A stretch of DNA of 31,815 nucleotides from Bacteroidales bacterium. Lineage in GTDB: Bacteria; Bacteroidota; Bacteroidia; Bacteroidales; F082. A program made the position numbers and the translations under genes. The stretch spans positions 1 through 31,815 of the forward strand of contig JAILDR010000101.1 of the NCBI GenBank assembly GCA_024689285.1. Reading direction: 5' to 3'. Below, piece by piece: positions 8,732 through 16,680 of this stretch (positions are counted from its first letter, which is position 1; each line of letters starts with the position of its first letter). The notes under the pieces were generated by a model. That model was not told the origin of the DNA and ran no database searches. It saw only the letters and a program-made list of their open reading frames with translations.

Positions 8732-9397
8732 ATGAATGATATAGTAGAATTTTTAGAGCAAATCCTCCACAACAACAATCGTCCTTGGTTTCAGGAGCAT
8801 AAAAACGAATACCTTAAGGCTCAGGCTCATTTTAATGCCATTGCCGAACAAATTATTGCTGGCGTGCAGAGATTTGACCCTGACTGCGAAGGTTTGACGC
8901 TGAAAGACTGCACCTATCGCTTTTATCGCGATACCCGATTCTCACCCGACAAACGGCCTTACAAGACCCATTTTGGTGTGTTTGTTTGTCCGGGAGGCAA
9001 GAAGTCGATGTTGGCGGGCTATTATTTTCACTTGGAGGCGAAGGATTCGGAATATCTTGGACACAACATGCTTTGTTCGGGAATGTATATGCCTGATACT
9101 GCCATGCTGAAGACCATCCGTGATGAGATTCTTTATAATGGGGCTCCGTTGGCTGAGAGCATCGCCAAGGCCTCCCCATTCAGCCTTGATACGAGCCGTG
9201 CCATGAAGCGTGTGCCTAACGGTTATCCCAAAGACCATTCTCAGTCCGGGCTTTTCAAGCAACGTGACTGGCTCCTTGTGCAAGATCTGCCTGACCAACG
9301 TCTTGACGACCCGCATCTTGTTGATTGGGCGCTCTCTGAGTTTGAGAAAACCAAGGACTTCTGCCAATGGTTGAATCGTACGGTACGCCTTCAGTAG
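8732..9397 (+). CDS. DUF2461 domain-containing protein
   Basis: The 221-residue protein matches the DUF2461 family along its whole length: FLEQILHNNNRPWFQEHK at the start, then TYRFYRDTRFSPDKRPYKTH and KSMLAGYYFHLE, and a C-terminal LKQRDWLL-like segment (FKQRDWLLVQDLP). Family size is about 220 residues, so it is complete. The biochemical role of DUF2461 is not established. It begins 35 bp after the T9SS nuclease-like gene, with no clear promoter between them, so co-transcription is likely. It has no signal peptide and should be cytoplasmic. Confidence 0.88.
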   Translation: MNDIVEFLEQILHNNNRPWFQEHKNEYLKAQAHFNAIAEQIIAGVQRFDPDCEGLTLKDCTYRFYRDTRFSPDKRPYKTHFGVFVCPGGKKSMLAGYYFHLEAKDSEYLGHNMLCSGMYMPDTAMLKTIRDEILYNGAPLAESIAKASPFSLDTSRAMKRVPNGYPKDHSQSGLFKQRDWLLVQDLPDQRLDDPHLVDWALSEFEKTKDFCQWLNRTVRLQ

Positions 9398-9416
9398 CTT
9401 TTTATCGAAAATTTTG

Positions 9417-9424
9417 TACTTTTG
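9417..9424 (+). promoter_or_regulatory. -7 element of the MATE gene
   Basis: TACTTTTG ends 22 bases before the ATG at 9447; it decides against the upstream TTG start. Confidence 0.55.
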
Positions 9425-9446
9425 CGCCCTCAAAAACAGGCAAGGA

Positions 9447-10814
9447 ATGAATCAGATTGACAGGACTAAGGAACTGGAGACCAAGAACATCGGCAGCCTG
9501 CTGTGGCTGTATGCGTTGCCGTCTATTGTAAGCCATATTATTGCATCGGTATATAACATCGTTGACCGAGTGTTCCTGGGGCAGTATGTGGGGGCACTCG
9601 CCATTGCGGGTTTGGCCATCACCATGCCCATCATGAACATCATCCATGCCTTCGGCTCGTTGGTGGGCGCAGGCTCTGCAGCCCGAATGTCTATTATTTT
9701 GGGAAAGAAAGACTATAACTGGGCAGAGAAAATCTTGGGCAACAGTCTTTTGCTTACCTTTTTCTTCGGCTTTCTGTTCGTCACGGGCGGCTATCTTTTT
9801 ATGGACAGGATTCTGATGATGTTTGGTGCCTCGCTGGATACCATCTCCTATGCCCGTGAATATATGGATATTGTGTTGCCCGGTATGTTTATGACCACTT
9901 TGACCTTTAACTTGACGGGCTTGATGCGTGCCACGGGTTATCCTCACAAGTCGATGTGGATAATGGCCTCAGGTGCTATTGTTAATATTGGTCTTGATGC
10001 CTTGTTTATCTATGTCTTGGATTGGGGGATTGCTGGTGCAGCATGGGCCACTACCCTTTCCATGGCGGGTACGGCCATAGCAGCGGTCATCCATTTCATC
10101 CAACCCAAGTCGTTCATTCGCTTCCGCAAGCATGCTTGGGCTCCCAAGCTCTACATCTTCCGCAACATCCTGCTCATCGGCATGAGCCCTTTTCTTATGA
10201 ATGTGGCGGCTTCAGCGGTGGTGGCTTTGCTTAACCGCCAGCTTATCCGTTATGGTAGCGACTTTGCTGTGGGTGCTTATGGCATCGTCAATACTTTCGC
10301 CAGCCTCAGCGTGATGCTCATCTTCGGTGTTTGCCAAGGTATGCAACCTATTGCAGGCTACAACTATGGCGCGGGTCATCCGTTACGGTTGAAGGAGGTC
10401 TACAAATTGGCGATGAAGGTTAATGTGCTGATTGGTTTTGTTGGTGCGCTTTTGGCTGTAACCTTACCAGGTCTGCTGCTACGTGCCTTTACCAATGACC
10501 CGGATGTTATCCGGATAGGCGTGCCAGCCATGCGTTTCATTATGGTGATGTTCCCTTTGGTGGGCTTTACCATCACCAATTCCAATTTCTTCCAAAGCAT
10601 CGACAAGCCTTGGATTGCCATTGTCACGAGCCTTTCGCGGCAGGTGCTTTTCCTCGCCCCGATGATTTATATCGTCCCTACCATCTTCGTTAATGCGGGA
10701 GGCGAGGGTCTTACGGGTGTTTGGGCTTCCATGACTATTTCTGATGTTTTGGGCGCCTTATTAGCTTTCCTCCTCATGTTGACGCAACGCCATGTATTCC
10801 GACCTGCAGAATGA
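9447..10814 (+). CDS. MATE family efflux transporter
   Basis: The 455-residue protein has the twelve hydrophobic segments of a MATE exporter. Family signatures include IGSLLWLYALPSIVS near the start, VDRVFLGQYVGALAIAGL in helix 2, FGVCQGMQPIAGYNYGAG in the second half, and TNSNFFQSIDKPW. MATE proteins exchange H+ or Na+ for cationic compounds across the inner membrane; the substrate here is unknown. The ATG at 9447 follows an AAGGA-like stretch and lies 22 nt after a TACTTTTG -7 element. An upstream TTG would place the promoter inside the gene and is rejected. The stop overlaps a small downstream ORF by ATGA. Confidence 0.93.
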   Translation: MNQIDRTKELETKNIGSLLWLYALPSIVSHIIASVYNIVDRVFLGQYVGALAIAGLAITMPIMNIIHAFGSLVGAGSAARMSIILGKKDYNWAEKILGNSLLLTFFFGFLFVTGGYLFMDRILMMFGASLDTISYAREYMDIVLPGMFMTTLTFNLTGLMRATGYPHKSMWIMASGAIVNIGLDALFIYVLDWGIAGAAWATTLSMAGTAIAAVIHFIQPKSFIRFRKHAWAPKLYIFRNILLIGMSPFLMNVAASAVVALLNRQLIRYGSDFAVGAYGIVNTFASLSVMLIFGVCQGMQPIAGYNYGAGHPLRLKEVYKLAMKVNVLIGFVGALLAVTLPGLLLRAFTNDPDVIRIGVPAMRFIMVMFPLVGFTITNSNFFQSIDKPWIAIVTSLSRQVLFLAPMIYIVPTIFVNAGGEGLTGVWASMTISDVLGALLAFLLMLTQRHVFRPAE

Positions 10815-11110
10815 TACCCATCGAAAACGCCATAACGAGTTCTGAGAATACCAGAATCCTTGATTCTTGTAAGATGACCGGCAAGGTTGAGATGCGCGAG
10901 TATTTGGAAGCGGTAAGGCGGCAATCGCCAGCAGAGATGGCGGTCAACAGGCGCGATTTGGAATCACAAGTGCGCGAGTGGCGGTCACACAATTTTTTTT
11001 ACAAGCTGCACATTTTTCGCAGTCGTACAAAAGACGTCGACCTTGAGCTGCAGCAGCCTTGGTGGCGTGAACTGTTTTGCCGCGTGGTGAGTTTCTTCTA
11101 TTTTTGGTAA
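10811..11110 (+). CDS. Small hypothetical protein downstream of MATE gene
   Basis: This 99-residue frame starts with an ATG that overlaps the stop of the MATE gene (ATGA), an arrangement that favours translational coupling. The product is charged and ends in a hydrophobic aromatic stretch (WWRELFCRVVSFFYFW). No domain is recognised. Its stop ends exactly one base before the stop of the convergent dnaG gene, leaving no room for a terminator. Real expression is plausible from the coupling, but the composition gives no independent proof; a chance frame remains possible. Confidence 0.5.
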   Translation: MIPIENAITSSENTRILDSCKMTGKVEMREYLEAVRRQSPAEMAVNRRDLESQVREWRSHNFFYKLHIFRSRTKDVDLELQQPWWRELFCRVVSFFYFW

Positions 11111-13072
11111 TTATTTGGCTATTACAATCCCTAATTCCTTGTTGAGTTGTTTGCGGATGTCGTCAAGGTCTTTCTTCTGTTTGAGCAAGATGAGCTGGTC
11201 GTCAAGGTTGGTGGTTGTTTTCAATTCTTCCTCAAGGGTCTTGCGTCGGCCTTCGATGATAAGGTCTTTGTAGCGGTAAATTGACGACAACACCGTAGCG
11301 CGCAGCCTGTTTTCTTCTTGCTTGACGAAAATGCCGTGTTTTTCCCACTGGTCGAGTTTGTAAGGCGATGAAAGCAAGTCTGCTGCAAGCTGCGCGATGG
11401 CATCGTCTTCGTTGGAAATGAAGAACTGGTCGTTGGGAATCTGGCCTTCATCTAAAGCGTGGTCGAAAATGTCGAAGATTTTGCGGTTGACAGGGTCCAG
11501 GAAAAGGCAGCCGTCGTTTTTTAAGTCGTCAATAATAAACTGGGCCACGGTGACTTGCTCCAAAATCGGTTGACCTTCTTCGTCAAAGCGCTCGTCGACA
11601 ATCGTGTCTTGTCCATACATCAGTAACAATTTCACCAATTCACGTTCCTGATAATAACCCGGAGGGAGTTGCTCTTCAAGGGTTTCTTCTTGTTTTGGCG
11701 TGACAGCGATGGTTTCTGTTTCGGGCAGCGCATCACCTTCTTGCCCCAGCGATTTCTTGAACTTTGCCCTCAGGAGTTTGTTCAGTTCGTTGGTGAGTGT
11801 CTGTTCGGGCATGTCCAAAATGCGGCTGCATTCCTTGACGTAGGTGATGCGGAAAATGCTGTCGGGAATGACAGAGATGGTTTCCACAATATCGCGGATG
11901 ACTTGTCCGCGTTTGATGGGGTCGTTCTCGGCATCTTTCAGCAACAACTCCGTTTTGAATCGAATGAAATCCTTGGCGTTGTCTTTTAAGTAGTTGCTGA
12001 CATATTCAGTCGGAAACTCCTTGCCAAAGGTGTCGGGGTCGTGTTCCGGGGGCAACACAACCACGCGTACGTTCATGCCCTCGGAGAGGATCATGTCGGT
12101 GCCGCGCAAGGCCGCATGGATGCCTGCCGCGTCACCGTCGTAGAGCATGGTAATGTTCTTCGTGTAGCGCTTGACGAGTCGTATCTGCTCCATAGTGAGC
12201 GAAGTGCCGCTGCTGGCCACAACGTTCTCAATACCGATTTGGTGCATGCGCAATACGTCAAAATAACCTTCCACGAGGATGCATTCGTCGTTTTTGGCGA
12301 TGGCATTCTTGGCGAAGTAGATGCCGTAGAGGGTCTGCTTTTTGTCGTAAATCTCCGATTCAGGCGAGTTTTGGTATTTCGGGCTTTTCTTGTCGTTGAC
12401 GAGGATGCGGCCTCCGAAGCCGATGACGCGTCCCGTCAGATTGTGGATGGGGAACATCACACGCCCGTGGTATCGGTCGTAGAGGCCTTTGGAACCTTTG
12501 ATAGACAGACCTATCTGTTCCAATAGCTCTTCTGAGTATCCATTTTTCTTGGCATGTTCAGTAAAGGCGCCTCTTTTGGCATTGTCGGGGTTGAAGCCAA
12601 GGTGGAATTTCTGGATAATAGGATCAAAATAGCCACGCTCGCGAAAGTACTCCAGCCCGATAGTGCGGCCTCCCTCAGTATTCCACAAAGTATCGACAAA
12701 ATACTTGTCAGCAAACTCGTTGATGTTGAACATCTTCTCGCGAAGGCTCTGTGCCATCAACTCCTCGGCAGTCTGCTCCTTTTCCTCAATCTTGATGTTG
12801 TATTTCTTGGCCAGGTAGCGCAGGGCTTCGGGGTAACTGAAGTGTTCGTGTTCCATGAGGAATTTGGCCGAATCACCCGCCTTGCCGCAGCCGAAGCATT
12901 TGAAGATGTTTCGTGCTGGATTGACGCTGAAAGACGGTGTTTTCTCATTGTGGAATGGACACACTCCCCACATGTTCGACCCACGTTTCTTCAGCGTGAC
13001 GAACTCGCCAACAACCTCTTCAATATGAGCGGCTTGTAGAATCTGTTCGACGGTTTCCCTTGGAATGGCCAT
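11111..13072 (-). CDS. dnaG: DNA primase
   Basis: The 653-residue protein is a complete bacterial primase, which makes RNA primers at the replication fork with the DnaB helicase. The N-terminal CHC2 zinc-binding domain shows CPFHNEKTPSF and FKCFGCGKAGD (Cys38, His41, Cys59, Cys62). Next are the catalytic core with YDRYHGRVMFPIHN and the TOPRIM part with LVEGYFDVLRMHQ and YDGDAAG. The long C-terminal region would bind helicase. The start at 13072 (MAIPRETVEQ) is chosen because the longer frame to 13090 overlaps the -7 element TAGTTTTG (13088-13095). It is convergent with the small ORF downstream of the MATE gene and lies downstream of the BASS transporter on the same strand. Confidence 0.96.
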   Translation of the reverse strand: MAIPRETVEQILQAAHIEEVVGEFVTLKKRGSNMWGVCPFHNEKTPSFSVNPARNIFKCFGCGKAGDSAKFLMEHEHFSYPEALRYLAKKYNIKIEEKEQTAEELMAQSLREKMFNINEFADKYFVDTLWNTEGGRTIGLEYFRERGYFDPIIQKFHLGFNPDNAKRGAFTEHAKKNGYSEELLEQIGLSIKGSKGLYDRYHGRVMFPIHNLTGRVIGFGGRILVNDKKSPKYQNSPESEIYDKKQTLYGIYFAKNAIAKNDECILVEGYFDVLRMHQIGIENVVASSGTSLTMEQIRLVKRYTKNITMLYDGDAAGIHAALRGTDMILSEGMNVRVVVLPPEHDPDTFGKEFPTEYVSNYLKDNAKDFIRFKTELLLKDAENDPIKRGQVIRDIVETISVIPDSIFRITYVKECSRILDMPEQTLTNELNKLLRAKFKKSLGQEGDALPETETIAVTPKQEETLEEQLPPGYYQERELVKLLLMYGQDTIVDERFDEEGQPILEQVTVAQFIIDDLKNDGCLFLDPVNRKIFDIFDHALDEGQIPNDQFFISNEDDAIAQLAADLLSSPYKLDQWEKHGIFVKQEENRLRATVLSSIYRYKDLIIEGRRKTLEEELKTTTNLDDQLILLKQKKDLDDIRKQLNKELGIVIAK

Positions 13073-13087
13073 TGCGCTAATTTTTGG

Positions 13088-13095
13088 CAAAACTA
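13088..13095 (-). promoter_or_regulatory. -7 element of dnaG
   Basis: TAGTTTTG on the minus strand, 15 bases before the start at 13072; it decides against the longer frame. Confidence 0.55.
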
Positions 13096-13134
13096 CGAAA
13101 AAAATGTTATTGCCCGATGGTCTTTACAAGCAAA

Positions 13135-14031
13135 TCATCTTTTCTTCTTGCCGTAATACCAAATCTGCCAACTATTGAACAGATTTTGGAAGATGGCGTA
13201 GAAAGCCATGCTTACCGAGGCTAACGGATGCAGGTAATGGTTGGCCATCCAAATGCCCATAGCCGTGTTTTTCTGTCCGAGCAACTGTCCGCCCGCAATC
13301 ACATCGCCGTATTTGCGACCAATCCATTTGCCGAGGGCGAACTGCAAGGCGCAAAACAGCAACGAGGTTACTGCAAGCCATATAATGACGTTCCAATTGC
13401 CTTTGCCATGCAAGAAGATGAAATCGATGGTCTGCCCTATGGTGAATAGTAATGCGATGGACCACAGATAGAATGACAGGCCTTTATAACGGCTCAAGAA
13501 ATTGTTTGCCTTCGGAAGCCACAGCTGTAAGGCCAGAGCCACAAAAAACGGCAATCCGATGACCACACCAACACGCTTCAGAATGGACAAGAACGAGGCC
13601 ATAAAGGTCATTTCGGGCTGCACACCGATAAGGGTGAAATAGGCAGGCGCTACAATGGACATGACCAAGTTGCCGATGATGGAAAAGGAGGTTACTGTTT
13701 GGCGATCAGCTCCTAACATGCAACTCACCACCGCTACTGACGCAGCCACGGGACAAAGTGAGGCCATCATTACACCTTCCGCCAGTACATCACTGGACCC
13801 CAAGGCTTTCATCAGTCCATACACGCCAATGCTCACCACAACTTGGAACAGCAGAATCCAAACGAACATGGGGCTGAACCTCAGTTTGCGGACATCCACC
13901 GCTGAAAAAGTGAGTAGCAGAATGGAGAAGATGAGATAAGGCACGGCCACGCTGAAAGAGGCGCAATACTCATGCAGTAACAAGCCTAACACAATGGCAA
14001 TTGGCAGGATATAGCTTCTGATTTTTTGCAT
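13135..14031 (-). CDS. Bile acid:sodium symporter (BASS/SBF) family transporter
   Basis: The 298-residue protein is made of nine or ten hydrophobic segments. It carries BASS-type features: the ASLCPVAASVAVVSCMLG crossover-like helix and GQLLGQKNTAMGIWMANHYL near the end. BASS proteins couple organic anion uptake to sodium; the substrate in bacteria is often not bile acid and is unknown here. The start at 14029-14031 (MQKIRSYILPIAIV) is chosen because the longer frame adds a charged, non-hydrophobic stretch and lies over the intergenic region. The C-terminus is basic (YYGKKKR). It is divergent from the nitroreductase gene. Confidence 0.85.
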   Translation of the reverse strand: MQKIRSYILPIAIVLGLLLHEYCASFSVAVPYLIFSILLLTFSAVDVRKLRFSPMFVWILLFQVVVSIGVYGLMKALGSSDVLAEGVMMASLCPVAASVAVVSCMLGADRQTVTSFSIIGNLVMSIVAPAYFTLIGVQPEMTFMASFLSILKRVGVVIGLPFFVALALQLWLPKANNFLSRYKGLSFYLWSIALLFTIGQTIDFIFLHGKGNWNVIIWLAVTSLLFCALQFALGKWIGRKYGDVIAGGQLLGQKNTAMGIWMANHYLHPLASVSMAFYAIFQNLFNSWQIWYYGKKKR

Positions 14032-14078
14032 CAAAGTCCAATTTTTCTTTGGGGCTGCAAAATTGCGAAATTTATCCG

Positions 14079-14086
14079 TACCTTTG
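14079..14086 (+). promoter_or_regulatory. -7 element of the nitroreductase-EamA unit
   Basis: TACCTTTG ends 21 bases before the ATG at 14108, supporting the start that includes the lipoprotein signal. Confidence 0.55.
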
Positions 14087-14107
14087 CCGACCAAAACACA
14101 TTAAAAT

Positions 14108-14740
14108 ATGAAGAAGTGTACATTAATCATCGCAGCATTGGCAATAATCCTTTGCAGCTGCTGCAACAAAAACAGTTCAAACGAGAACGCAAAAGAAGAA
14201 ACAACTATGAACACCACCATGCAAGATCTGCTGACGCGCCGTAGCATCCGCAGTTACACCGACCAAATCCCGCCTAAGGAAGTCATCAAAGAAATTTGTG
14301 AGGCAGGCACGTATGCTCCAACGGGCATGAACCGCCAAGCCCCTGTCATCATTGCCGTCACCAACCGCGAGGTGCGCGACAGGTTGAGTAAACTCAATGC
14401 TGCTGTCTTCGGTCCCGACAACGATATGGATCCGTTCTATGGTGCTCCCGTCGTGTTGGTGGTCTTGGCTGACACTACTGCTGCTTTAACTTGGAAGGAA
14501 GACGGTTCGCTCGTTATGGGCAATCTGCTCAACGCCGCCCATGCCAAAGGTCTTGGCTCGTGCTGGATTCATCGCGCCAAAGAGGTTTTCGAAACCGAGG
14601 AGGGCAAGGCCATCCTTACAGAACTTGGGATTGATGCCGATAAGTATGTCGGCATAGGCAATTGCATCCTCGGCTATGTGAGCGGCGATTATCCCGAAGC
14701 CAAGCCGCGCAAGGATAATTATGTTTATTGGATTGAATAA
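14108..14740 (+). CDS. Nitroreductase family protein with lipoprotein signal
   Basis: The 210-residue protein has the FMN-binding start of the nitroreductase fold (LLTRRSIRSYTDQ) followed by AGTYAPTGMNRQ, GAPVVLVVLAD and LGSCWIHRA, ending near KPRKDNYVYW. Members reduce nitro groups, quinones or flavins with NAD(P)H. Unusually, the first about 18 residues form a lipoprotein-like signal (MKKCTLIIAALAIILCSCC) and a Ser/Asn/Glu-rich linker joins it to the catalytic domain. A second ATG at 14207 (MNTTMQDLL) would give a cytoplasmic enzyme. The -7 element TACCTTTG (14079-14086) fits the first start. The stop overlaps the EamA gene by 20 bp. Confidence 0.88.
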   Translation: MKKCTLIIAALAIILCSCCNKNSSNENAKEETTMNTTMQDLLTRRSIRSYTDQIPPKEVIKEICEAGTYAPTGMNRQAPVIIAVTNREVRDRLSKLNAAVFGPDNDMDPFYGAPVVLVVLADTTAALTWKEDGSLVMGNLLNAAHAKGLGSCWIHRAKEVFETEEGKAILTELGIDADKYVGIGNCILGYVSGDYPEAKPRKDNYVYWIE

Positions 14741-15650
14741 GTCGTCTGCCCTCATCGGACACCTCGCGTGTTTTGGTGCCTACTGCATCTTTGGGCTCAA
14801 CATCGTTTGTTGTAAGAACATTTCTAACGCCAACGTGTTGACGCCCATGGACTTGTTTTGCTTGAGAGCGACAGGAGCCACGATTCTGTTTTGGCTGCTG
14901 TCGCTTTTCATGCCAAAGGAAAAAGTGCCTGTGAAGGATCTCTTGCAAATCTTCGTGGCCTCCATGCTCGGCCTTTTCCTGACTCAGATGAGTTTCCTGA
15001 AAGCCATCACCATGACGACATCCATCGACCTGAGCATCGCCAATACTTGCACACCCATTATGACCATGTTTGTGGCGTCTGTTGTTCTCAAGGAGCCTAT
15101 CACCTTTAAGAAAATCGGTGGCGTGTTGGTAAGTCTCGTGGGTGTTTTGTTTTTGATATTCAATTCGGTAGGGTTGGGTGGAGGTGCTTCCGAGACCAAA
15201 CCTATGGGTATCGTGCTTGCTGTGGCCAATGGTCTCACCTTTGCCATGTATCTTGGCATCTTCCGCCCTTTGATTTCTAAATACAATGTGGTCACCTTCA
15301 TGAAGTGGATGTTCTTGTTTTCCATGTTGGTGGCCTTGCCTTTCAATGCAAGGCATTTTTTCAGCATACCATTTGCCCAAATAGAAAGCAAGGTGCTGTG
15401 GCAGGTAGCCTACGTGGTGGTTTTTGCCACGTTCGTCGCCTATTTCCTCATCCCGGTCGGACAGAAAAGACTGCGCCCCACCTTGGTCAGCATGTACAAC
15501 TACATCCAGCCCATCATCGCCACCATTATCAGCATCATCATCGGTCTCGACCATCTGAATTGGAAAAAGTGCCTCGCTATGGTTTTGGTTTTTGTTGGCG
15601 TTTGGATTGTTAACCAAAGCCGGGCGGCGGAGCCGACACCTGTTCGTTAA
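14721..15650 (+). CDS. EamA/DMT family transporter
   Basis: The 309-residue protein has ten hydrophobic helices in two EamA repeats: the first half has CLRATGATILFWLLSLF and FLTQMSFLKAITMT, and the second repeats the pattern and closes with VSMYNYIQPIIATIISIIIGLDHL. Such drug/metabolite superfamily permeases export amino acids or other metabolites across the inner membrane. The ATG at 14721 lies inside the end of the nitroreductase gene (20-bp overlap), so the pair is co-transcribed. The substrate cannot be predicted. Confidence 0.88.
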   Translation: MFIGLNKSSALIGHLACFGAYCIFGLNIVCCKNISNANVLTPMDLFCLRATGATILFWLLSLFMPKEKVPVKDLLQIFVASMLGLFLTQMSFLKAITMTTSIDLSIANTCTPIMTMFVASVVLKEPITFKKIGGVLVSLVGVLFLIFNSVGLGGGASETKPMGIVLAVANGLTFAMYLGIFRPLISKYNVVTFMKWMFLFSMLVALPFNARHFFSIPFAQIESKVLWQVAYVVVFATFVAYFLIPVGQKRLRPTLVSMYNYIQPIIATIISIIIGLDHLNWKKCLAMVLVFVGVWIVNQSRAAEPTPVR

Positions 15651-15678
15651 GTCATGTTGAAATAGTCCTTTACATTGT

Positions 15679-16258
15679 TCACTTTTTCAACAGCCAATCC
15701 GTTGCCGACACACAGTGAACTGTAAAACCGCCCTCCTGTATATCGCGCGTTTCGCCAAGCATCATCACCAATGTGAGGTTGGGGCAGCGGGTAGCCGCAG
15801 CACCTTTGAGCAGGTCTCCCACTTCACGATTATAGAGTTTGGTGGTGGGGTTGCTGAAGTCATAAGTCACCTGAACCAATTCCTCAACACGTCCCTGATC
15901 GATGATGGCGAAATCCACCTCGTAGCTGCGGTTTTCCTTGATGTAGAACAGCTCTTGGGTGGCGTATTCCATACGTCGCATCAACTCAATACACACAATA
16001 TTCTCTAACCTCCAGCCACAACTGTCGGTCTGCAACACATCGGCATGGTCGGTGACAAAAGCCGTATCAATGGCATAGACCTTTCTGTAGTTCTGCCGCT
16101 CGATGCTCTTGAACGAGAAGCGAGGCACCAACCGAATCAGATAGGCTTTTTCAATATAGTTGACATAATTTTTTGCCGTATGGATGGACTTCAAGTTGTA
16201 TTGCTCCTCTTTCCAATTCTTCCCGTTGGTCGCGTAATACCCTTTCCAATTCATTCAT
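15679..16258 (-). pseudogene. Remnant of AAA_14/DUF4143 ATP-binding protein (internal deletion plus frameshift)
   Basis: Two pieces of one gene can be seen on the minus strand. From the ATG at 16258 one frame reads MNELERVLRDQREELERG, the usual N-terminus of Bacteroidales AAA_14/DUF4143 ATPases. It then drifts into nonsense. Another frame, open from 16254 to 15679, holds the C-terminal DUF4143-type part: TAKNYVNYIEKAYLI, LVPRFSFKSIERQNYRKVYAIDTAF and a PD-(D/E)xK-like end (ENRSYEVDFAII, then ELVQVTYDF). The about 200-residue ATPase domain with the Walker motifs, expected between them, is absent. An intact promoter (16282-16311) remains. I read this as an internal deletion with frame loss. A translated 191-residue fragment is possible but would lack ATPase activity. 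Confidence 0.8.
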
Positions 16259-16281
16259 TGCATTCGTTTTTTAATTTGCCG

Positions 16282-16311
16282 CAAAGATACAAACTTTCAA
16301 TGAATTACAAA
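16282..16311 (-). promoter_or_regulatory. Surviving promoter of the broken ATPase gene
   Basis: On the minus strand TTTG, 18 bp, then TATCTTTG, 23 bases before the original ATG at 16258. Confidence 0.65.
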
Positions 16312-16474
16312 CGCAAACTGCACTAATCAGTAAATTTTTCATGTTCTAAACTGCACTAAACCTCAACTCACCTTCCATTATTAGAGGGAGGCAGCAGCTA
16401 TGTTATACCAGCTTGGATAGGTGCGATAGCGGGTATCATAGAGCATTAAGCTGTCGTTTGATACTTTTTGCCGT

Positions 16475-16642
16475 CTCAGTCTCAGAATCTCAGTTGTTTT
16501 TCAAGGGGTATGCTCATCTACTCATAACCCTATTTATTATGTTTATATATTTTATTATCAATAAGTTATATTACATATAAAAGAGGATTGTTAGGTGAAT
16601 AGTGTCTTTATTTCTAACTGAGATTTGAGATTTGAGACTGAG
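16475..16642. repeat. Inverted repeat with AT-rich spacer
   Basis: The left arm (16475-16495) reads CTCAGTCTCAGAATCTCAGTT. The right arm (16616-16642), on the opposite strand, reads the same except for an insertion of about six bases (CTCAGTCTCA, AATCTC, AAATCTCAGTT). The spacer of about 120 bp is very AT-rich. The right arm overlaps the -33 region of the L,D-transpeptidase promoter. It could be a small mobile-element remnant or a regulatory structure. Confidence 0.6.
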
Positions 16643-16657
16643 TTTTTCCTATCTTTG
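16624..16657 (+). promoter_or_regulatory. Promoter of the L,D-transpeptidase/C10 protease unit
   Basis: TTTG (16624-16627), 22 bp, then TATCTTTG (16650-16657), 23 bases before the ATG at 16681. Confidence 0.65.
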
Positions 16658-16680
16658 TACCCTGAAAACCCAAATAACTG

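Larger units (their letters stand above)
16259..16680. other. Gene-free region with decayed elements and an inverted repeat
   Basis: No intact gene is seen in these 422 bases. They hold the promoter of the broken ATPase gene on the minus strand, an 11-bp direct repeat AAACTGCACTA at 16315-16325 and 16348-16358, and an open hydrophobic peptide fragment without a start codon (16359-16449). A long inverted repeat (16475-16495 and 16616-16642) surrounds an AT-rich spacer, and the L,D-transpeptidase promoter lies at 16624-16657. Confidence 0.6.

Noticed and set aside
14616..15617. Minus-strand frame of 333 codons opposite the EamA gene
   Set aside because: The product is rich in His, Gln and Asp as expected for the antisense of membrane helices; the EamA helices are the real signal.
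15679..16680. Complete insertion sequence or prophage remnant
   Set aside because: No transposase, integrase or phage gene fragment was found; only an inverted repeat and a deleted ATPase gene are visible.
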